A DNA stretch of 64,000 nucleotides from Pseudomonadota bacterium (GTDB taxonomy: Bacteria > Pseudomonadota > Gammaproteobacteria > Steroidobacterales > Steroidobacteraceae): the NCBI GenBank assembly GCA_963205255.1, contig CAUJIK010000015.1, positions 1 to 64,000 of the forward strand. The letters are read 5' to 3'. Every line of letters starts with the position of its first letter. Position 1 is the stretch's first letter. Of the stretch, positions 33,149 through 41,529 are shown one piece after another. The position numbers and the translations under genes were made by a program. The notes beneath the pieces are model-generated. The model worked only from the letters and a program-made list of their open reading frames with translations, was not told where the DNA came from and did not search any database.

Positions 33149-33601
33149 TCAGCCGTCTAACTGGAACGCGGCCAGCTTGCGCAATGCGGAATCGATATGC
33201 CGCCGTTCGACGGCGGTAAGCGATTGCTCCAGCGCGTTCTCGAAGCGTTCCACGTCGGCCTTTGCCTGCTTCAGCAGCGCCTGACCTGTTTCGGTCAGGT
33301 GCAGCTCCTGGAGGCGCCGGTCCTGCGTGCCAGGCAAGCGGACCAGCAGGTTCCGCCGCACCATGCGCTCGACCACCGACACGAGATTCGGCGGTGAGAC
33401 ATCGAGAGCCGAGCTGAGCTGGCGCAGGTAGGCGCCCGGATTGCTGCCGGCGAGCATCAGCACGGAAAATTCCATGGAGCTCAGCTCATACGGAGCCAGG
33501 CGGGCGAGCAGCACCTTGTGCACCCGGATCTTGACTCTCGTGAGGCGGAAGCCCAGAAATTGTGAGAGGTTCGATGATTCGATTTCGGGGTCAGTAGACA
33601 T
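33149..33601 (-). CDS. MarR family transcriptional regulator
   Basis: This dimeric winged-helix regulator usually senses small aromatic or lipidic ligands and represses nearby genes. ATG 33601 lies inside the acd stop region (overlap 11 bases), giving 150 residues. The winged helix is seen as LSSMEFSVLMLAGSNPGAYLRQLSSALDVSPPNLVSVVERMVRRNLLVR, followed by the wing (DRRLQELHLTETGQALL) and the C-terminal dimer helix. It is co-transcribed with the acyl-CoA dehydrogenase and convergent with B2. Likely targets, by position, are the acd/etf promoter and perhaps the palindrome at 27.4 kb; this is inference. Confidence 0.88.
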   Translation of the reverse strand: MSTDPEIESSNLSQFLGFRLTRVKIRVHKVLLARLAPYELSSMEFSVLMLAGSNPGAYLRQLSSALDVSPPNLVSVVERMVRRNLLVRLPGTQDRRLQELHLTETGQALLKQAKADVERFENALEQSLTAVERRHIDSALRKLAAFQLDG

Positions 33602-35312
33602 GGCGGGCCGCCTGCACACGCCGCAGCCAGTGTTCGGCGCTCAATAGTACATGGTCGAAGAAATAGCGGGCGCTCTCGCGTTTGTGCGCGAAGGCATCGT
33701 CGGCCACGCGCGCCGAGCGGCACCAGGCAAACGCCAGCGCCACAGTGCCGACCAGACGCAGGTAGTCTTCGGCGGCGCGGGCCGGCAGTTCTGCATCGTT
33801 CGCGGCATCGGATGCCAGTGATTGGGTTGCGACTTCCAGCCGATCGCACCAGTCCCGCAGGGCTGCGCTGTGTTCCGAGGTGATGGCCGCCTCGCCACGG
33901 AATGCGTCCAGCAGCGGCGCCAGCCCGGCTCCCTTCGCCAGCACTTTACGCTGCAGCAAGTCCAGCGCCTGGATCTGGTTCGTGCCCTCGTAGATCATCG
34001 CGATGCGGCTGTCGCGCACGGCCTGTTCGATGTGATATTCGTGCACGTAACCGTAGCCGCCGAAGACCTGCAGGGCATCGCTGCAGAGTTCGAAGCCGCG
34101 CTCGGTGAAGAACGATTTGATCACGGGTGTAAGCAGCGGGGCCAGCTCCTGGGCGCTCTGGCGTTCGCCGGCGTCGGGCGCATGCGCGGCCATGTCCAGC
34201 ACATGAGCGCACCAGTAGCCCAGCGCGCGCATGCCTTCAGTCCACACGCGCAGATCGAGGATGATGCGGCGCACCGGTGCATGACAGAGGATGGGGTCTG
34301 CGGCTGCCGTGCTTTCGGGGCGCACCAGGGCGCGCATCTGCCGGCGTTCGCTGGCGTAGGCCAGCGCCAGCTGGTGAGCCGCCTCGGCATGGCCCAGCCC
34401 CTGCAACCCGACATGCAGGCGGGCCGAGTTCATCATCACGAACATGGCGGCCAGTCCGCGGTGTGGCTGGCCGATGAGCCAGCCTTGCGCGTTCTCGAAG
34501 CGCATCGCGCAGGTGGCACTGCCCTTGATGCCCATTTTCTTCTCGATGCCGTCGCAGTACACGGCATTGGGCAGGAAACTGCCGTCGGCCTGCGGAATCA
34601 GCTTGGGTACGAGGAACAGCGAAATTCCCCTGGTGCCCGGCGGCGCATCGGGCAGGCGGGCCAGTACCAGGTGAACGATATTCTCGGTCAGATCCTGTTC
34701 GCCACCGGAGATGAAGATCTTGTTGCCGCTGATGCGGTAGCCGCCATCGTCCGCGGCCTGGGCCTGGGTGCGTATGAGGCTCAGGTCGCTGCCTGCCTGC
34801 GGTTCGGTCAGGCACATGGTGGCGAGCCACTCGCCGCTGACCAGATGCGGCAGGTACGTGGTCTTGAGCTCGTCGCTGGCGTGCGCCTGCAGGCAGATGC
34901 AGGCACCGTGCAGAATGCCCAGGTACATGGCCCAGGCGTGGTTGCTGCTGACGATCATCTCGTTGAGCGTCGCATCCAGCAGGCCCGGCAGACCCTGCCC
35001 CCCAATGGCGCTGTCGCAGGCGAGAGCCGGCCAGCCTGCGTCCACATAGGCGCGATAGGCGGCGGCGAACCCGTCGGGCGTGCGGACCTGGCCGTCCTGA
35101 AGCGTGCACCCTTGCAGGTCCCCGCCGCTGTTCAGCGGCGCCAGCTGCCCGGCGCAGAATTCGCCCGCGGCCTCACAGACCATGCGCGCGGTTTCGGCGT
35201 TGAGCGTGTCGAACGCGCTCATGCGCTGCCAGTCCGCGGGCGCGTTCAACCAGTGTTCGACGACGAAGGCCATGTCGGCCAGCGGGGGAGCGTAGTGGCT
35301 TTGGGTGTTCAT
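33591..35312 (-). CDS. Acyl-CoA dehydrogenase (long form, DmdC/AidB-like family)
   Basis: This flavoenzyme introduces a trans-2 double bond into an acyl-CoA and passes electrons to ETF. ATG 35312 gives 573 residues with the family's N-terminus (YAPPLADMAFVVEHWL); the track start at 35342 lies in the promoter. Motifs include MCLTEPQAGSDLSLIRTQA (FAD/substrate loop), KIFISGGEQDLTENIVHLVLAR, GIKGSATCAMRFENA and the C-terminal IAMIYEGTNQIQALDLLQRK, followed by an extra C-terminal helical domain typical of the approximately 590-residue subgroup. Its substrate chain is unknown. Divergent etfBA supplies the electron acceptor. Confidence 0.9.
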   Translation of the reverse strand: MNTQSHYAPPLADMAFVVEHWLNAPADWQRMSAFDTLNAETARMVCEAAGEFCAGQLAPLNSGGDLQGCTLQDGQVRTPDGFAAAYRAYVDAGWPALACDSAIGGQGLPGLLDATLNEMIVSSNHAWAMYLGILHGACICLQAHASDELKTTYLPHLVSGEWLATMCLTEPQAGSDLSLIRTQAQAADDGGYRISGNKIFISGGEQDLTENIVHLVLARLPDAPPGTRGISLFLVPKLIPQADGSFLPNAVYCDGIEKKMGIKGSATCAMRFENAQGWLIGQPHRGLAAMFVMMNSARLHVGLQGLGHAEAAHQLALAYASERRQMRALVRPESTAAADPILCHAPVRRIILDLRVWTEGMRALGYWCAHVLDMAAHAPDAGERQSAQELAPLLTPVIKSFFTERGFELCSDALQVFGGYGYVHEYHIEQAVRDSRIAMIYEGTNQIQALDLLQRKVLAKGAGLAPLLDAFRGEAAITSEHSAALRDWCDRLEVATQSLASDAANDAELPARAAEDYLRLVGTVALAFAWCRSARVADDAFAHKRESARYFFDHVLLSAEHWLRRVQAARHVY

Positions 35313-35334
35313 GGGGTATTGTGTATAATGATTA
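35301..35334 (+). promoter_or_regulatory. Divergent acd/etf promoter with an operator-like motif
   Basis: A sigma70-like promoter for etfB is seen as TTGGGT (35301-35306), 17 bases, TATAAT (35324-35329). Overlapping the -10 is ATAATGATTA (35325-35334), whose core ATAATGATT also occurs on the minus strand inside the 27.4 kb palindrome. The -35 falls within the acd start codon region. The whole non-coding gap is 35313-35368 and is AT-rich. Confidence 0.45.
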
Positions 35335-35368
35335 CTGTCCATAATTATAAGGCACGTTCCTCCGCAGC

Positions 35369-36118
35369 ATGAAGCGCATTCTCGTCGGCATCAAACGTGT
35401 AGTGGACTACAACGTCCGTGTCCGGGTGAAACCCGACAACACCGGCGTCGTCACCGATGGAGTCAAGCTCGGCATCAATCCCTTCGACGAGATCGCCCTC
35501 GAGGAGGCGCTGCGCCTGAAGGAGCGCGGCGCCGCCGACGAGGTGGTGGTGGTCTCGATCGGTCCCGCGGATGTCCAGGCGCAACTGCGCACGGCACTGG
35601 CCATGGGCGCCGATCGTGCGCTGCTGGTGGCCACCGATGTCCCCGTCGAGCCGCTCGATGCGGCGAAACTGCTGCTGAAGCTGGTGGAGCGCGAGCAACC
35701 CTTCCTGGTCCTGCTGGGAAAGCAGGCCATCGATGACGACAACGGCCAGGTGGGCCAGATGCTCTCGGCGCTGTGGGATCGCCCCCAGGCCACCTTTGCA
35801 TCGAAGGTGGAAGTGCTCGACCAGGCGCTGCGCGTGACGCGTGAGGTGGATGCCGGTCTGGAATTGCTGGAGGTCGATCTGCCGGCAGTGGTGACGGTCG
35901 ATCTGCGGCTCAACGAGCCGCGCTACGTGAAGCTGCCGGAAATCATCAAGGCGAAGAAGAAGCCGCTGGAGATGCTGGACCCTGCCGTGCTGGGCGTCGT
36001 GCCGTGCGAGCGCGTCCGGGCGCTGCGTTACGAGGCGCCTGCCGCGCGTGCCCGCGGCGTGCGCGTGAAGGATGTCGCGGAGCTGGTCGCGGCGCTCGAA
36101 TCCCGGGGGCTGATTTGA
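35369..36118 (+). CDS. etfB: Electron transfer flavoprotein beta subunit
   Basis: EtfB with EtfA forms the soluble carrier that takes electrons from acyl-CoA dehydrogenases to ETF-quinone oxidoreductase. The 249 residues match the family. Visible features are MKRILVGIKRVVDYNVRVRV, the ALAMGADRALLV stretch, the nucleotide-binding KQAIDDDNGQVGQMLSALW, and the recognition-loop region near the C-terminus (LPEIIKAKKKPLEML). The start ATG follows a long AT-rich gap; the stop overlaps etfA by one base (TGATG). It may be regulated together with the divergent acyl-CoA dehydrogenase. Confidence 0.96.
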   Translation: MKRILVGIKRVVDYNVRVRVKPDNTGVVTDGVKLGINPFDEIALEEALRLKERGAADEVVVVSIGPADVQAQLRTALAMGADRALLVATDVPVEPLDAAKLLLKLVEREQPFLVLLGKQAIDDDNGQVGQMLSALWDRPQATFASKVEVLDQALRVTREVDAGLELLEVDLPAVVTVDLRLNEPRYVKLPEIIKAKKKPLEMLDPAVLGVVPCERVRALRYEAPAARARGVRVKDVAELVAALESRGLI

Positions 36119-37077
36119 TGAACAAGGTGCTGTTGATTGCCGAACATGATGGCCGGCACCTGAACTCCTCGACGGCGAAAGCGCTCAGCTGTGCCGCGGC
36201 GCTGGAGCATGCGCAGATCACCGTGGCCGTCTTCGGCCATGATGTGTCCGGCGTGGGCGAAGAGGCCGCACGCCTGGCCGGTGTGGAGCGTGTGCAGCTT
36301 TTCGACGACCCCGGCTTTGCAATGCCGCTGGCCGCCGCGCTGGCGTCGGTGATCGCCGCGCAGGCGCTGCAGTACACGCATGTGTTCGCGCCTTCCACCA
36401 CCTTTGGCAAGGACCTGATGCCGCGCGTGGCGGCATTGCTGGACGTGCCGGCGGTCAGCGACATCATGGCAGTGGAATCCGCGCGGCGCTTCCGGCGACC
36501 CATCTATGCCGGCAACGTCGTTCTCACCGTCGAGGTGGTCGATGCTCCCGTCGTGGTCGGTACGGTGCGCACCGCCTCCTTCGAGGCGGCGCCTGCCGGA
36601 GGCCAGGCCAGTGTGGAAAAGGCCGGCGTTTTCCTGCGCGGTGTGACTCACAGCCGCGTCATCTCGCAGGCCCAGGCACCCGAGGGCCGCCCCGACCTGC
36701 AGACCGCGCGACGTGTGGTGTCCGGCGGGCGCGCGCTGGGCAGTGCCGAGAAGTTCCAGCTGGTTCATGACCTGGCCGATGCACTGGGCGCGGCCGTGGG
36801 GGCTTCGCGCGCCGCCGTGGATGCCGGCTATGCACCGAACCAGTTGCAGGTGGGCCAGACCGGTAAGGTCATCGCGCCGGATCTGTATATCGCGCTGGGT
36901 ATTTCCGGCGCCATCCAGCACCTGACGGGCATCAAGGACGCGCGCACCATCGTTGCCATCAATACGGACAGCGAGGCGCCCATCTTCGAATCCGCCGACT
37001 ACGGTCTGGTGGGCGATATCTTCGAGCTGGTGCCTCAGTTGCAGGTTCTGCTCCAGAGCCGCGCCGGCAGGCAATAG
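36118..37077 (+). CDS. etfA: Electron transfer flavoprotein alpha subunit
   Basis: This is the FAD-binding subunit of ETF. ATG 36118 overlaps the etfB stop and gives 319 residues (family about 310); the longer track frame runs inside etfB. The N-terminal domain begins [11 protein letters not shown], and the C-terminal FAD domain shows [43 protein letters not shown] and [20 protein letters not shown], all standard. It is the last gene of the etf operon; a VapBC pair follows 16 bases later. Confidence 0.96.
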   Translation: MNKVLLIAEHDGRHLNSSTAKALSCAAALEHAQITVAVFGHDVSGVGEEAARLAGVERVQLFDDPGFAMPLAAALASVIAAQALQYTHVFAPSTTFGKDLMPRVAALLDVPAVSDIMAVESARRFRRPIYAGNVVLTVEVVDAPVVVGTVRTASFEAAPAGGQASVEKAGVFLRGVTHSRVISQAQAPEGRPDLQTARRVVSGGRALGSAEKFQLVHDLADALGAAVGASRAAVDAGYAPNQLQVGQTGKVIAPDLYIALGISGAIQHLTGIKDARTIVAINTDSEAPIFESADYGLVGDIFELVPQLQVLLQSRAGRQ

Positions 37078-37093
37078 CGGGTGCCGCCATGAA

Positions 37094-37357
37094 ATGGCAA
37101 TTCATGACATGACTGAACATACCGCCAATCTCGGCAAGGAAGGCCGGGTGCTGATTCCGGCCGCCATCCGGCAGGAACTGGGGTTGCGCGTGGGAGAACC
37201 ACTGTCCATATCCGTGGTGGATGGGGAGCTGCGCATCGTCAGTCGCGCGGTCGCGCTGCGTCGCATGCAGCAGCGGCTCGCCCACCTGCGTGACCCGGAA
37301 GATCCCGCCGTGGACGAATTGCTGCGCGAGCGACATGAGGCCGCATCGCGCGAATGA
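37094..37357 (+). CDS. vapB: AbrB/SpoVT-type antitoxin (VapB-like)
   Basis: This small DNA-binding antitoxin has a swapped-hairpin AbrB fold: NLGKEGRVLIPAAIRQELGLRVGEPLSISVVDGELRIVSR. The charged C-terminal tail (RRMQQRLAHLRDPEDPAVDELLRERHEA) would wrap the toxin. The start is ATG 37094 (87 residues) or ATG 37109 (82 residues); neither has a clear ribosome binding site. The TGA overlaps the toxin ATG. Such pairs usually repress their own promoter. Confidence 0.85.
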   Translation: MAIHDMTEHTANLGKEGRVLIPAAIRQELGLRVGEPLSISVVDGELRIVSRAVALRRMQQRLAHLRDPEDPAVDELLRERHEAASRE

Positions 37358-37740
37358 GCACGGTCTACGACGCTTCCGCTTTGCTGGCCGTGATCTTTTC
37401 CGAGCCCGGCGCGGAGAGTGCAATCGAGTTGCTGTCGCAGGCCGGGGGTTTGGTCAGCGCGGTCAACTGGTCCGAGATCGGGGCCAGCCTGGTTGAGCGT
37501 GGCCTGGAACCACAGGACATCGCACGCGAGCTGTCCGCGTTCGGGCTGGACGTGGTTCCCTTCGATGAAGAGCAGGCCAATCTCGCGGCGGCATTGCGCC
37601 CCGTCACAAGGTCAATTGCATTGTCGCTGGGCGATCGCAGTTGTCTGGCGCTCGCCAAAGTGCGCGCTGCGCGCGTCGTTACCGCCAACCCGGGCTGGGC
37701 AAAGCTCGAAGGCTTCAGCGTGATCGTCGTGCGCGGATAA
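37354..37740 (+). CDS. vapC: PIN-domain ribonuclease toxin (VapC-like)
   Basis: VapC toxins are Mg-dependent endoribonucleases. The 128-residue protein shows the PIN acidic residues: Asp in VYDASALLAV, Glu in NWSEIGASL, and Asp in LSLGDRSCLALAK. The usual fourth acidic position, normally TADRAWAKL, reads TANPGWAKL here, with Asn replacing Asp. That may weaken metal binding or be tolerated. It overlaps vapB by 4 bases (ATGA) and converges on pyrK with a 6-base gap. Confidence 0.9.
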   Translation: MSTVYDASALLAVIFSEPGAESAIELLSQAGGLVSAVNWSEIGASLVERGLEPQDIARELSAFGLDVVPFDEEQANLAAALRPVTRSIALSLGDRSCLALAKVRAARVVTANPGWAKLEGFSVIVVRG

Positions 37741-37746
37741 GACCGT

Positions 37747-38634
37747 TCAGCCCGCGAACACATCCCGCGCATCGAAAACTGGCCCATCCACGCATACCCG
37801 CTTCATCGCGGGGCCCGCGGGCGTCTGCACTTCCACCGCGCAGCCGGCGCAGCCGCCCACGGCGCAGGCCATGTATTCCTCCAGCGAGACCTGGCAGGGC
37901 ACATCGAACTCGCGCGCAAGCTGGGCCACGGCCTTGAGCATGGGCGTGGGGCCGCAGGTGAAGATCATGACCTCGGCGAGCGCGGCGGGCGGCAGTTGCG
38001 CCAGCCACAGTCGCGCGAGGTCGGTCACGAAGCCGTCGTGGCAGCCGGGGAAGCCCGACTTGCTGGTGAGGCGGCTGGGCACCCCCCATTCGTCGAGCAG
38101 CGGCATGGCGGCGATCACGCCATCGGGCATGCCGGGAATAACGATAGTCGATGGCCGCGCCGTGAACGGGAAGGGCAGCTCCGAGCCGAGGATGGCGAAA
38201 GGCTTGAAGCCTTCTTCGGCGCGGTCCCGCAGCGTCTCTGCAAGGAACACCATGGGAGGAATGCCCACGCCGCCGCCGATGAGCAGCGCGCGGGGCCGCG
38301 CGGGATCGGCACGGAAACCCTGACCGATGGGACCGAGCAGGTTGACGGTATCGCCCACGCGCCGCGCTGCCAGATGCTTCAAGCCATCGCCGTGGATCTT
38401 GTACAGCAGATCGATCCATCCCTCATCGGGCGCCGCGCGCATGATGGACAGCGGCCGCCGCATGGGAACCGAAGGGTCCACCGTCAGATGCACGAAGCTG
38501 CCGGCCGTGGCGCGCGCGGCGGTTTCCGGCGCGGCCAGCCGCATCACGTACTGTTGGCCGGCATAGGGCTGGTGCGCGAGCACGCGCGCATCCTCGACGA
38601 ATATGGTGCCGCGGTGGGCACGCTGCGCGCTCAT
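37747..38634 (-). CDS. pyrK: Dihydroorotate dehydrogenase electron-transfer subunit PyrK-like
   Basis: PyrK carries FAD and a [2Fe-2S] cluster and links PyrD type 1B to NAD. ATG 38634 overlaps the pyrB stop (ATGA) and gives 295 residues; the track extension to 39090 lies inside pyrB. The ferredoxin-reductase-like FAD part contains MRRPLSIM, the NAD-binding part LIGGGVGIPPMVFLAETL and TCGPTPMLKAV, and the cluster ligands CAVGGCAGCAV...CVDGPVF are all present (four Cys). No pyrD is adjacent within the window. Other members of the ferredoxin-reductase family are possible, but the terminal motif is PyrK-like. Confidence 0.85.
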   Translation of the reverse strand: MSAQRAHRGTIFVEDARVLAHQPYAGQQYVMRLAAPETAARATAGSFVHLTVDPSVPMRRPLSIMRAAPDEGWIDLLYKIHGDGLKHLAARRVGDTVNLLGPIGQGFRADPARPRALLIGGGVGIPPMVFLAETLRDRAEEGFKPFAILGSELPFPFTARPSTIVIPGMPDGVIAAMPLLDEWGVPSRLTSKSGFPGCHDGFVTDLARLWLAQLPPAALAEVMIFTCGPTPMLKAVAQLAREFDVPCQVSLEEYMACAVGGCAGCAVEVQTPAGPAMKRVCVDGPVFDARDVFAG

Positions 38635-39572
38635 CGCGCGATGGTCTCGAGCACGGCCATGCGCACGGCGACGCCATTGCTCACCTGCGAGCGGATCACC
38701 GACTGCGGGCCATCGGCCACGGCGGATTCGATCTCCACGCCGCGGTTCATGGGCTGCGGGTGCATCACGATGGCGTCGGGCTTGGCCAGCCCCAAGCGCT
38801 CGCGGGTGAGCCCGTATTCGCGGAAGTAGTCTTCGCCCGCGGGAATGGCCGTGTCGGCGAAACGTTCGCGCTGGATGCGCAGCATCATCACCACATCGCA
38901 GCCTGAGATGCCGCGGGCGATATCCGTCTCGCGCGCGGCGCCCGCGAGCTCGCCTTCCGCGGGCATCAGCGAGGGCGGGGCGATGAGGCGTATGTCGCGT
39001 GTGCCCAGCAGGGAAAAAGCCTGGCAGGCCGAGCGCGCCACGCGCGAATGCCGGATGTCGCCGACTATCGCGATGGACAGCCCGTCGCAACGGCCCTTGT
39101 GCTGCAGCACCGTGAGCGCATCGAGCAGCCCCTGCGTGGGATGCGACACATGCGCTTCGCCCGCGGACAGCACGCTCACATGCGGCGCCACATTCGCCGC
39201 CACCAGGGCGGGCACGCCCACTTCCGAATCGCGCAGCACGAACATGTCCACATGCAGCGATTCGAGCGTGAATACTGTATCGAGGATGCTCTCGCCTTTC
39301 ACGCGCGAGGACAGCTGCACTTCCAGATTCACCACTTCGGCGCCGAGCCGCTTCGCGGCCAGCTCGAAGGAGACGCGCGTGCGTGTGGAAGGCTCGGTGA
39401 ACATGTTGGCCACGGTGCGGCCGGCGAGCGCCTGGCTGTGTGGCGCGCCTTCGCCCAGCCGGCGAACGTAGTGCTGCGAACGCTCCAGCAGGGCTTCAAG
39501 CTCGGGGCGAGTGAGGTCCTCGATGCTGAGCAGGTGCCTGAGGCTGCCATCGGGCCGCCGTTGTGAGTTCAT
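38631..39572 (-). CDS. pyrB: Aspartate carbamoyltransferase catalytic chain
   Basis: PyrB makes N-carbamoyl-aspartate, the first committed step of pyrimidine synthesis. The 313-residue chain has the carbamoyl-phosphate loop EPSTRTRVSFELAAKRLGA, the 80s-loop region (SSRVKGESILDT), HPTQGLLDAL and the aspartate loop with MHPQPMNRGVEIES. No regulatory pyrI follows; instead pyrK overlaps its end. It lies 15 bases after ruvX in the gshB-tonB-yqgE-ruvX-pyrB order seen in Pseudomonas. Confidence 0.96.
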   Translation of the reverse strand: MNSQRRPDGSLRHLLSIEDLTRPELEALLERSQHYVRRLGEGAPHSQALAGRTVANMFTEPSTRTRVSFELAAKRLGAEVVNLEVQLSSRVKGESILDTVFTLESLHVDMFVLRDSEVGVPALVAANVAPHVSVLSAGEAHVSHPTQGLLDALTVLQHKGRCDGLSIAIVGDIRHSRVARSACQAFSLLGTRDIRLIAPPSLMPAEGELAGAARETDIARGISGCDVVMMLRIQRERFADTAIPAGEDYFREYGLTRERLGLAKPDAIVMHPQPMNRGVEIESAVADGPQSVIRSQVSNGVAVRMAVLETIAR

Positions 39573-39587
39573 CCGGTCCTCGTTTCT

Positions 39588-40031
39588 TCAGTCGTTCTGC
39601 GCCAGCCAGCTGTCGAGGATGATCGCCGCCGCGGCGCTGTCGATATCGCCCTTGCGCACTGCCCGCTTGCGCGTGCCGGCCGCGCGCTGCTCCCGCAGGC
39701 GGCTCGCCGCTTCGGTGGAGGAGTAGCGCTCGTCCATGCGCTCGACCTGCAGCCGGTAGCGCTGCGCCAGGGAATCGGCGAAGGCATTGACGGCAGGAGC
39801 GAGGCGGGTCGGGGTGCCGTCGTCATTATAAGGTGTCCCCACGACCAGCAGGTCAGGCGCGTGGGCCGCGACCTCGCGATCGATGGCGATCCAGTCCGGG
39901 CCGGCGTCGTGCACCGCCACGGTGCGCAGGGGGCGGGCGGTGCGCGTGAGGGTGTCGCCGGCGGCCATGCCGATGCGTCGCAGCCCGAAGTCGAAAGCCA
40001 GGGCGACCCGGGGCCGCCGGGTTTCAGGCAT
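39588..40031 (-). CDS. ruvX: RuvX/YqgF RNase H-like nuclease
   Basis: YqgF is an RNase H-fold protein linked to 16S rRNA 5' processing and proposed as a Holliday-junction resolvase. The 147 residues contain ALAFDFGLRRIGMA with the first catalytic Asp, DLLVVGTPYNDDGTPTR, ERMDERYSSTEA with the Glu/Asp, and IDSAAAAIILDSWL with the last Asp. Its start overlaps the yqgE stop by 8 bases. Confidence 0.95.
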   Translation of the reverse strand: MPETRRPRVALAFDFGLRRIGMAAGDTLTRTARPLRTVAVHDAGPDWIAIDREVAAHAPDLLVVGTPYNDDGTPTRLAPAVNAFADSLAQRYRLQVERMDERYSSTEAASRLREQRAAGTRKRAVRKGDIDSAAAAIILDSWLAQND

Positions 40032-40587
40032 GCCCGGCCCGGGGACTCACCGTGTTCACGTCCACGCCCAGCAGACGCCAGGCGGCGGTCCAGCGGTCCT
40101 CGTAGGGCAGGTCGAACAGCATCGATTCGTTCATCGGCAGCGTGAGCCAGGCGTTGTCGAGGATCTCGCGTTCCAGCTGGCCTGGCTCCCAGCCGGCGTA
40201 ACCCAGTGCGATGAAGGCGTCTTCAGGGCCTTCGCCGCGCGCCATCGCCGCCAGTACATCGCGGCTGGTGGTCACCTGGATGCTGTCGGAGATGCGGTGG
40301 GTGGAATCCCAGTTGCCGCCCGGCCGGTGCAGCACGAAGCCGCGGTCCTGGTGCACGGGGCCGCCGCGCAGCACCGGCTTCTCGCCGATGGTGTCGCTGT
40401 GCGTGGGGAGCTTCATCTGCGACAGCACTTCGGACAGGCGCATGGGCAGCGGCTTGTTCAGCACGATGCCCAGCGCGCCTTTCTCGCCGTGCTCGCAGAT
40501 CAGCGTGACGGTCTGGGCGAAGCCCGGGTCGTCGAATCCGGGCATGGCGACCAGCAGCTGGTTGGTCAGATTGCTCGGCTTGGTCAT
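40024..40587 (-). CDS. yqgE: YqgE/AlgH family protein
   Basis: This 187-residue protein, counted from ATG 40587, is a YqgE (DUF179) member; the related AlgH influences alginate in Pseudomonas, but the molecular role is unsettled. Conserved parts are NQLLVAMPGFDDPGFAQTVTLICEHGEKGALGIVLNKPL, VLRGGPVHQDRGFVLH and FIALGYAGWEPGQLEREI, followed by NAWL and AWRLLGVD. It sits between tonB and ruvX as in many gammaproteobacteria. The track start at 40671 overlaps tonB and is rejected. Confidence 0.95.
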   Translation of the reverse strand: MTKPSNLTNQLLVAMPGFDDPGFAQTVTLICEHGEKGALGIVLNKPLPMRLSEVLSQMKLPTHSDTIGEKPVLRGGPVHQDRGFVLHRPGGNWDSTHRISDSIQVTTSRDVLAAMARGEGPEDAFIALGYAGWEPGQLEREILDNAWLTLPMNESMLFDLPYEDRWTAAWRLLGVDVNTVSPRAGHA

Positions 40588-40619
40588 ATTTCCGAGTATG
40601 GGGGCGCCCGCCGCGGTCC

Positions 40620-41516
40620 TCAAGGAAGCGATACCGTACTTTCGGCGAGCCGCCCGCCCACGAACTGCCATTCGTAGGCGAAGCGCAGCAGGCGGTAGTC
40701 GCGGGCCAGTTCCGGCGGGAACGGGTCGAAGGGGCTGGCAAGACGCAGGATGTCGAGCGCGGCCGCATCGATCTCCGGATGCCCGCTGCTTTTGACGATG
40801 CGGGAGGATTGCAGGTGGCCATCGCGGTGCAGCGCCACCTCGATCACCGGATTGCCGGTGAGGCCGCGGCGCTGGGCAACCGAGGGGTAGTTGATGGTGC
40901 CGACCCGCTCCACGCGGCGGCGCCAGGAGTCCAGGTACGGCGCCAGACGTGAGGCGCGCGTGTCGGCGGTGACATAGAGTTCGTCGCGCTGTTCGCCACG
41001 CAACCGCAGTTCATCGTCGCCCGCGGTGTCGCCGGTGACGGCCTCGCGCGGCTGTTCCGGCTGCGCCTCGGGCAGCGACAGGGGCAGGGCGACGATGCGC
41101 GCCGGTCCCGACTCGCTGCTTGCGGCGAGCACCGGCTCATCACCAGCGACCTCGCCCTGCGGCGCGGGGGGCGGCACAGGGCGCTCCTTGCCCGCTGCGG
41201 GAATCTCCGCCGCGCGCCGTTCCTGACTGTTGCCCGACCCGCTCTGCGTGCGCTGCGAGAGATAGGTGGCGTCGGGGTTGTCGCGCTCCTCGGGCAGTTC
41301 GTCGGAGACCAGCAGCACTTCCATGCCGGGGCGGGCGTCCGTGTCCGGCTTGCCGGGCGGGGCGAAGCTGATGCCCAGAATGACGATGCCATGCAGCAGC
41401 GCGGCGAGCATGGCCATCGAGGCCATGCGGTCGCGTGTCACCTGGCCGCTGGCGCGATCGGTCCGGCGGCGCAGCGGTCGCGCCGGGGGGTCGAAAGGCT
41501 GGGCCAGTGAGGGCAT
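40620..41516 (-). CDS. tonB: TonB family energy transducer
   Basis: TonB transmits proton-motive force from ExbBD to outer-membrane receptors. From ATG 41516 the protein has 298 residues: a basic cytoplasmic start (about 30 residues), one TM helix (SMAMLAALLHGIVILGISF), a long Pro/Glu/Gln-rich periplasmic linker and a C-terminal TonB domain (YPSVAQRRGLTGNPVIEVALHRDGHLQSSRIVKSSGHPEIDAAAL). It lies 13 bases after gshB. No exbB or exbD is nearby, so those partners are elsewhere. It could energise the receptor at 29-31.5 kb, though that is not specific. Confidence 0.9.
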   Translation of the reverse strand: MPSLAQPFDPPARPLRRRTDRASGQVTRDRMASMAMLAALLHGIVILGISFAPPGKPDTDARPGMEVLLVSDELPEERDNPDATYLSQRTQSGSGNSQERRAAEIPAAGKERPVPPPAPQGEVAGDEPVLAASSESGPARIVALPLSLPEAQPEQPREAVTGDTAGDDELRLRGEQRDELYVTADTRASRLAPYLDSWRRRVERVGTINYPSVAQRRGLTGNPVIEVALHRDGHLQSSRIVKSSGHPEIDAAALDILRLASPFDPFPPELARDYRLLRFAYEWQFVGGRLAESTVSLP

Positions 41517-41529
41517 GGTCAGGGCCGGT

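Noticed and set aside
37747-39090. 447-aa reading of pyrK
   Set aside because: The extra N-terminal part is out-of-frame pyrB; the ATGA overlap at 38634 gives the normal length.
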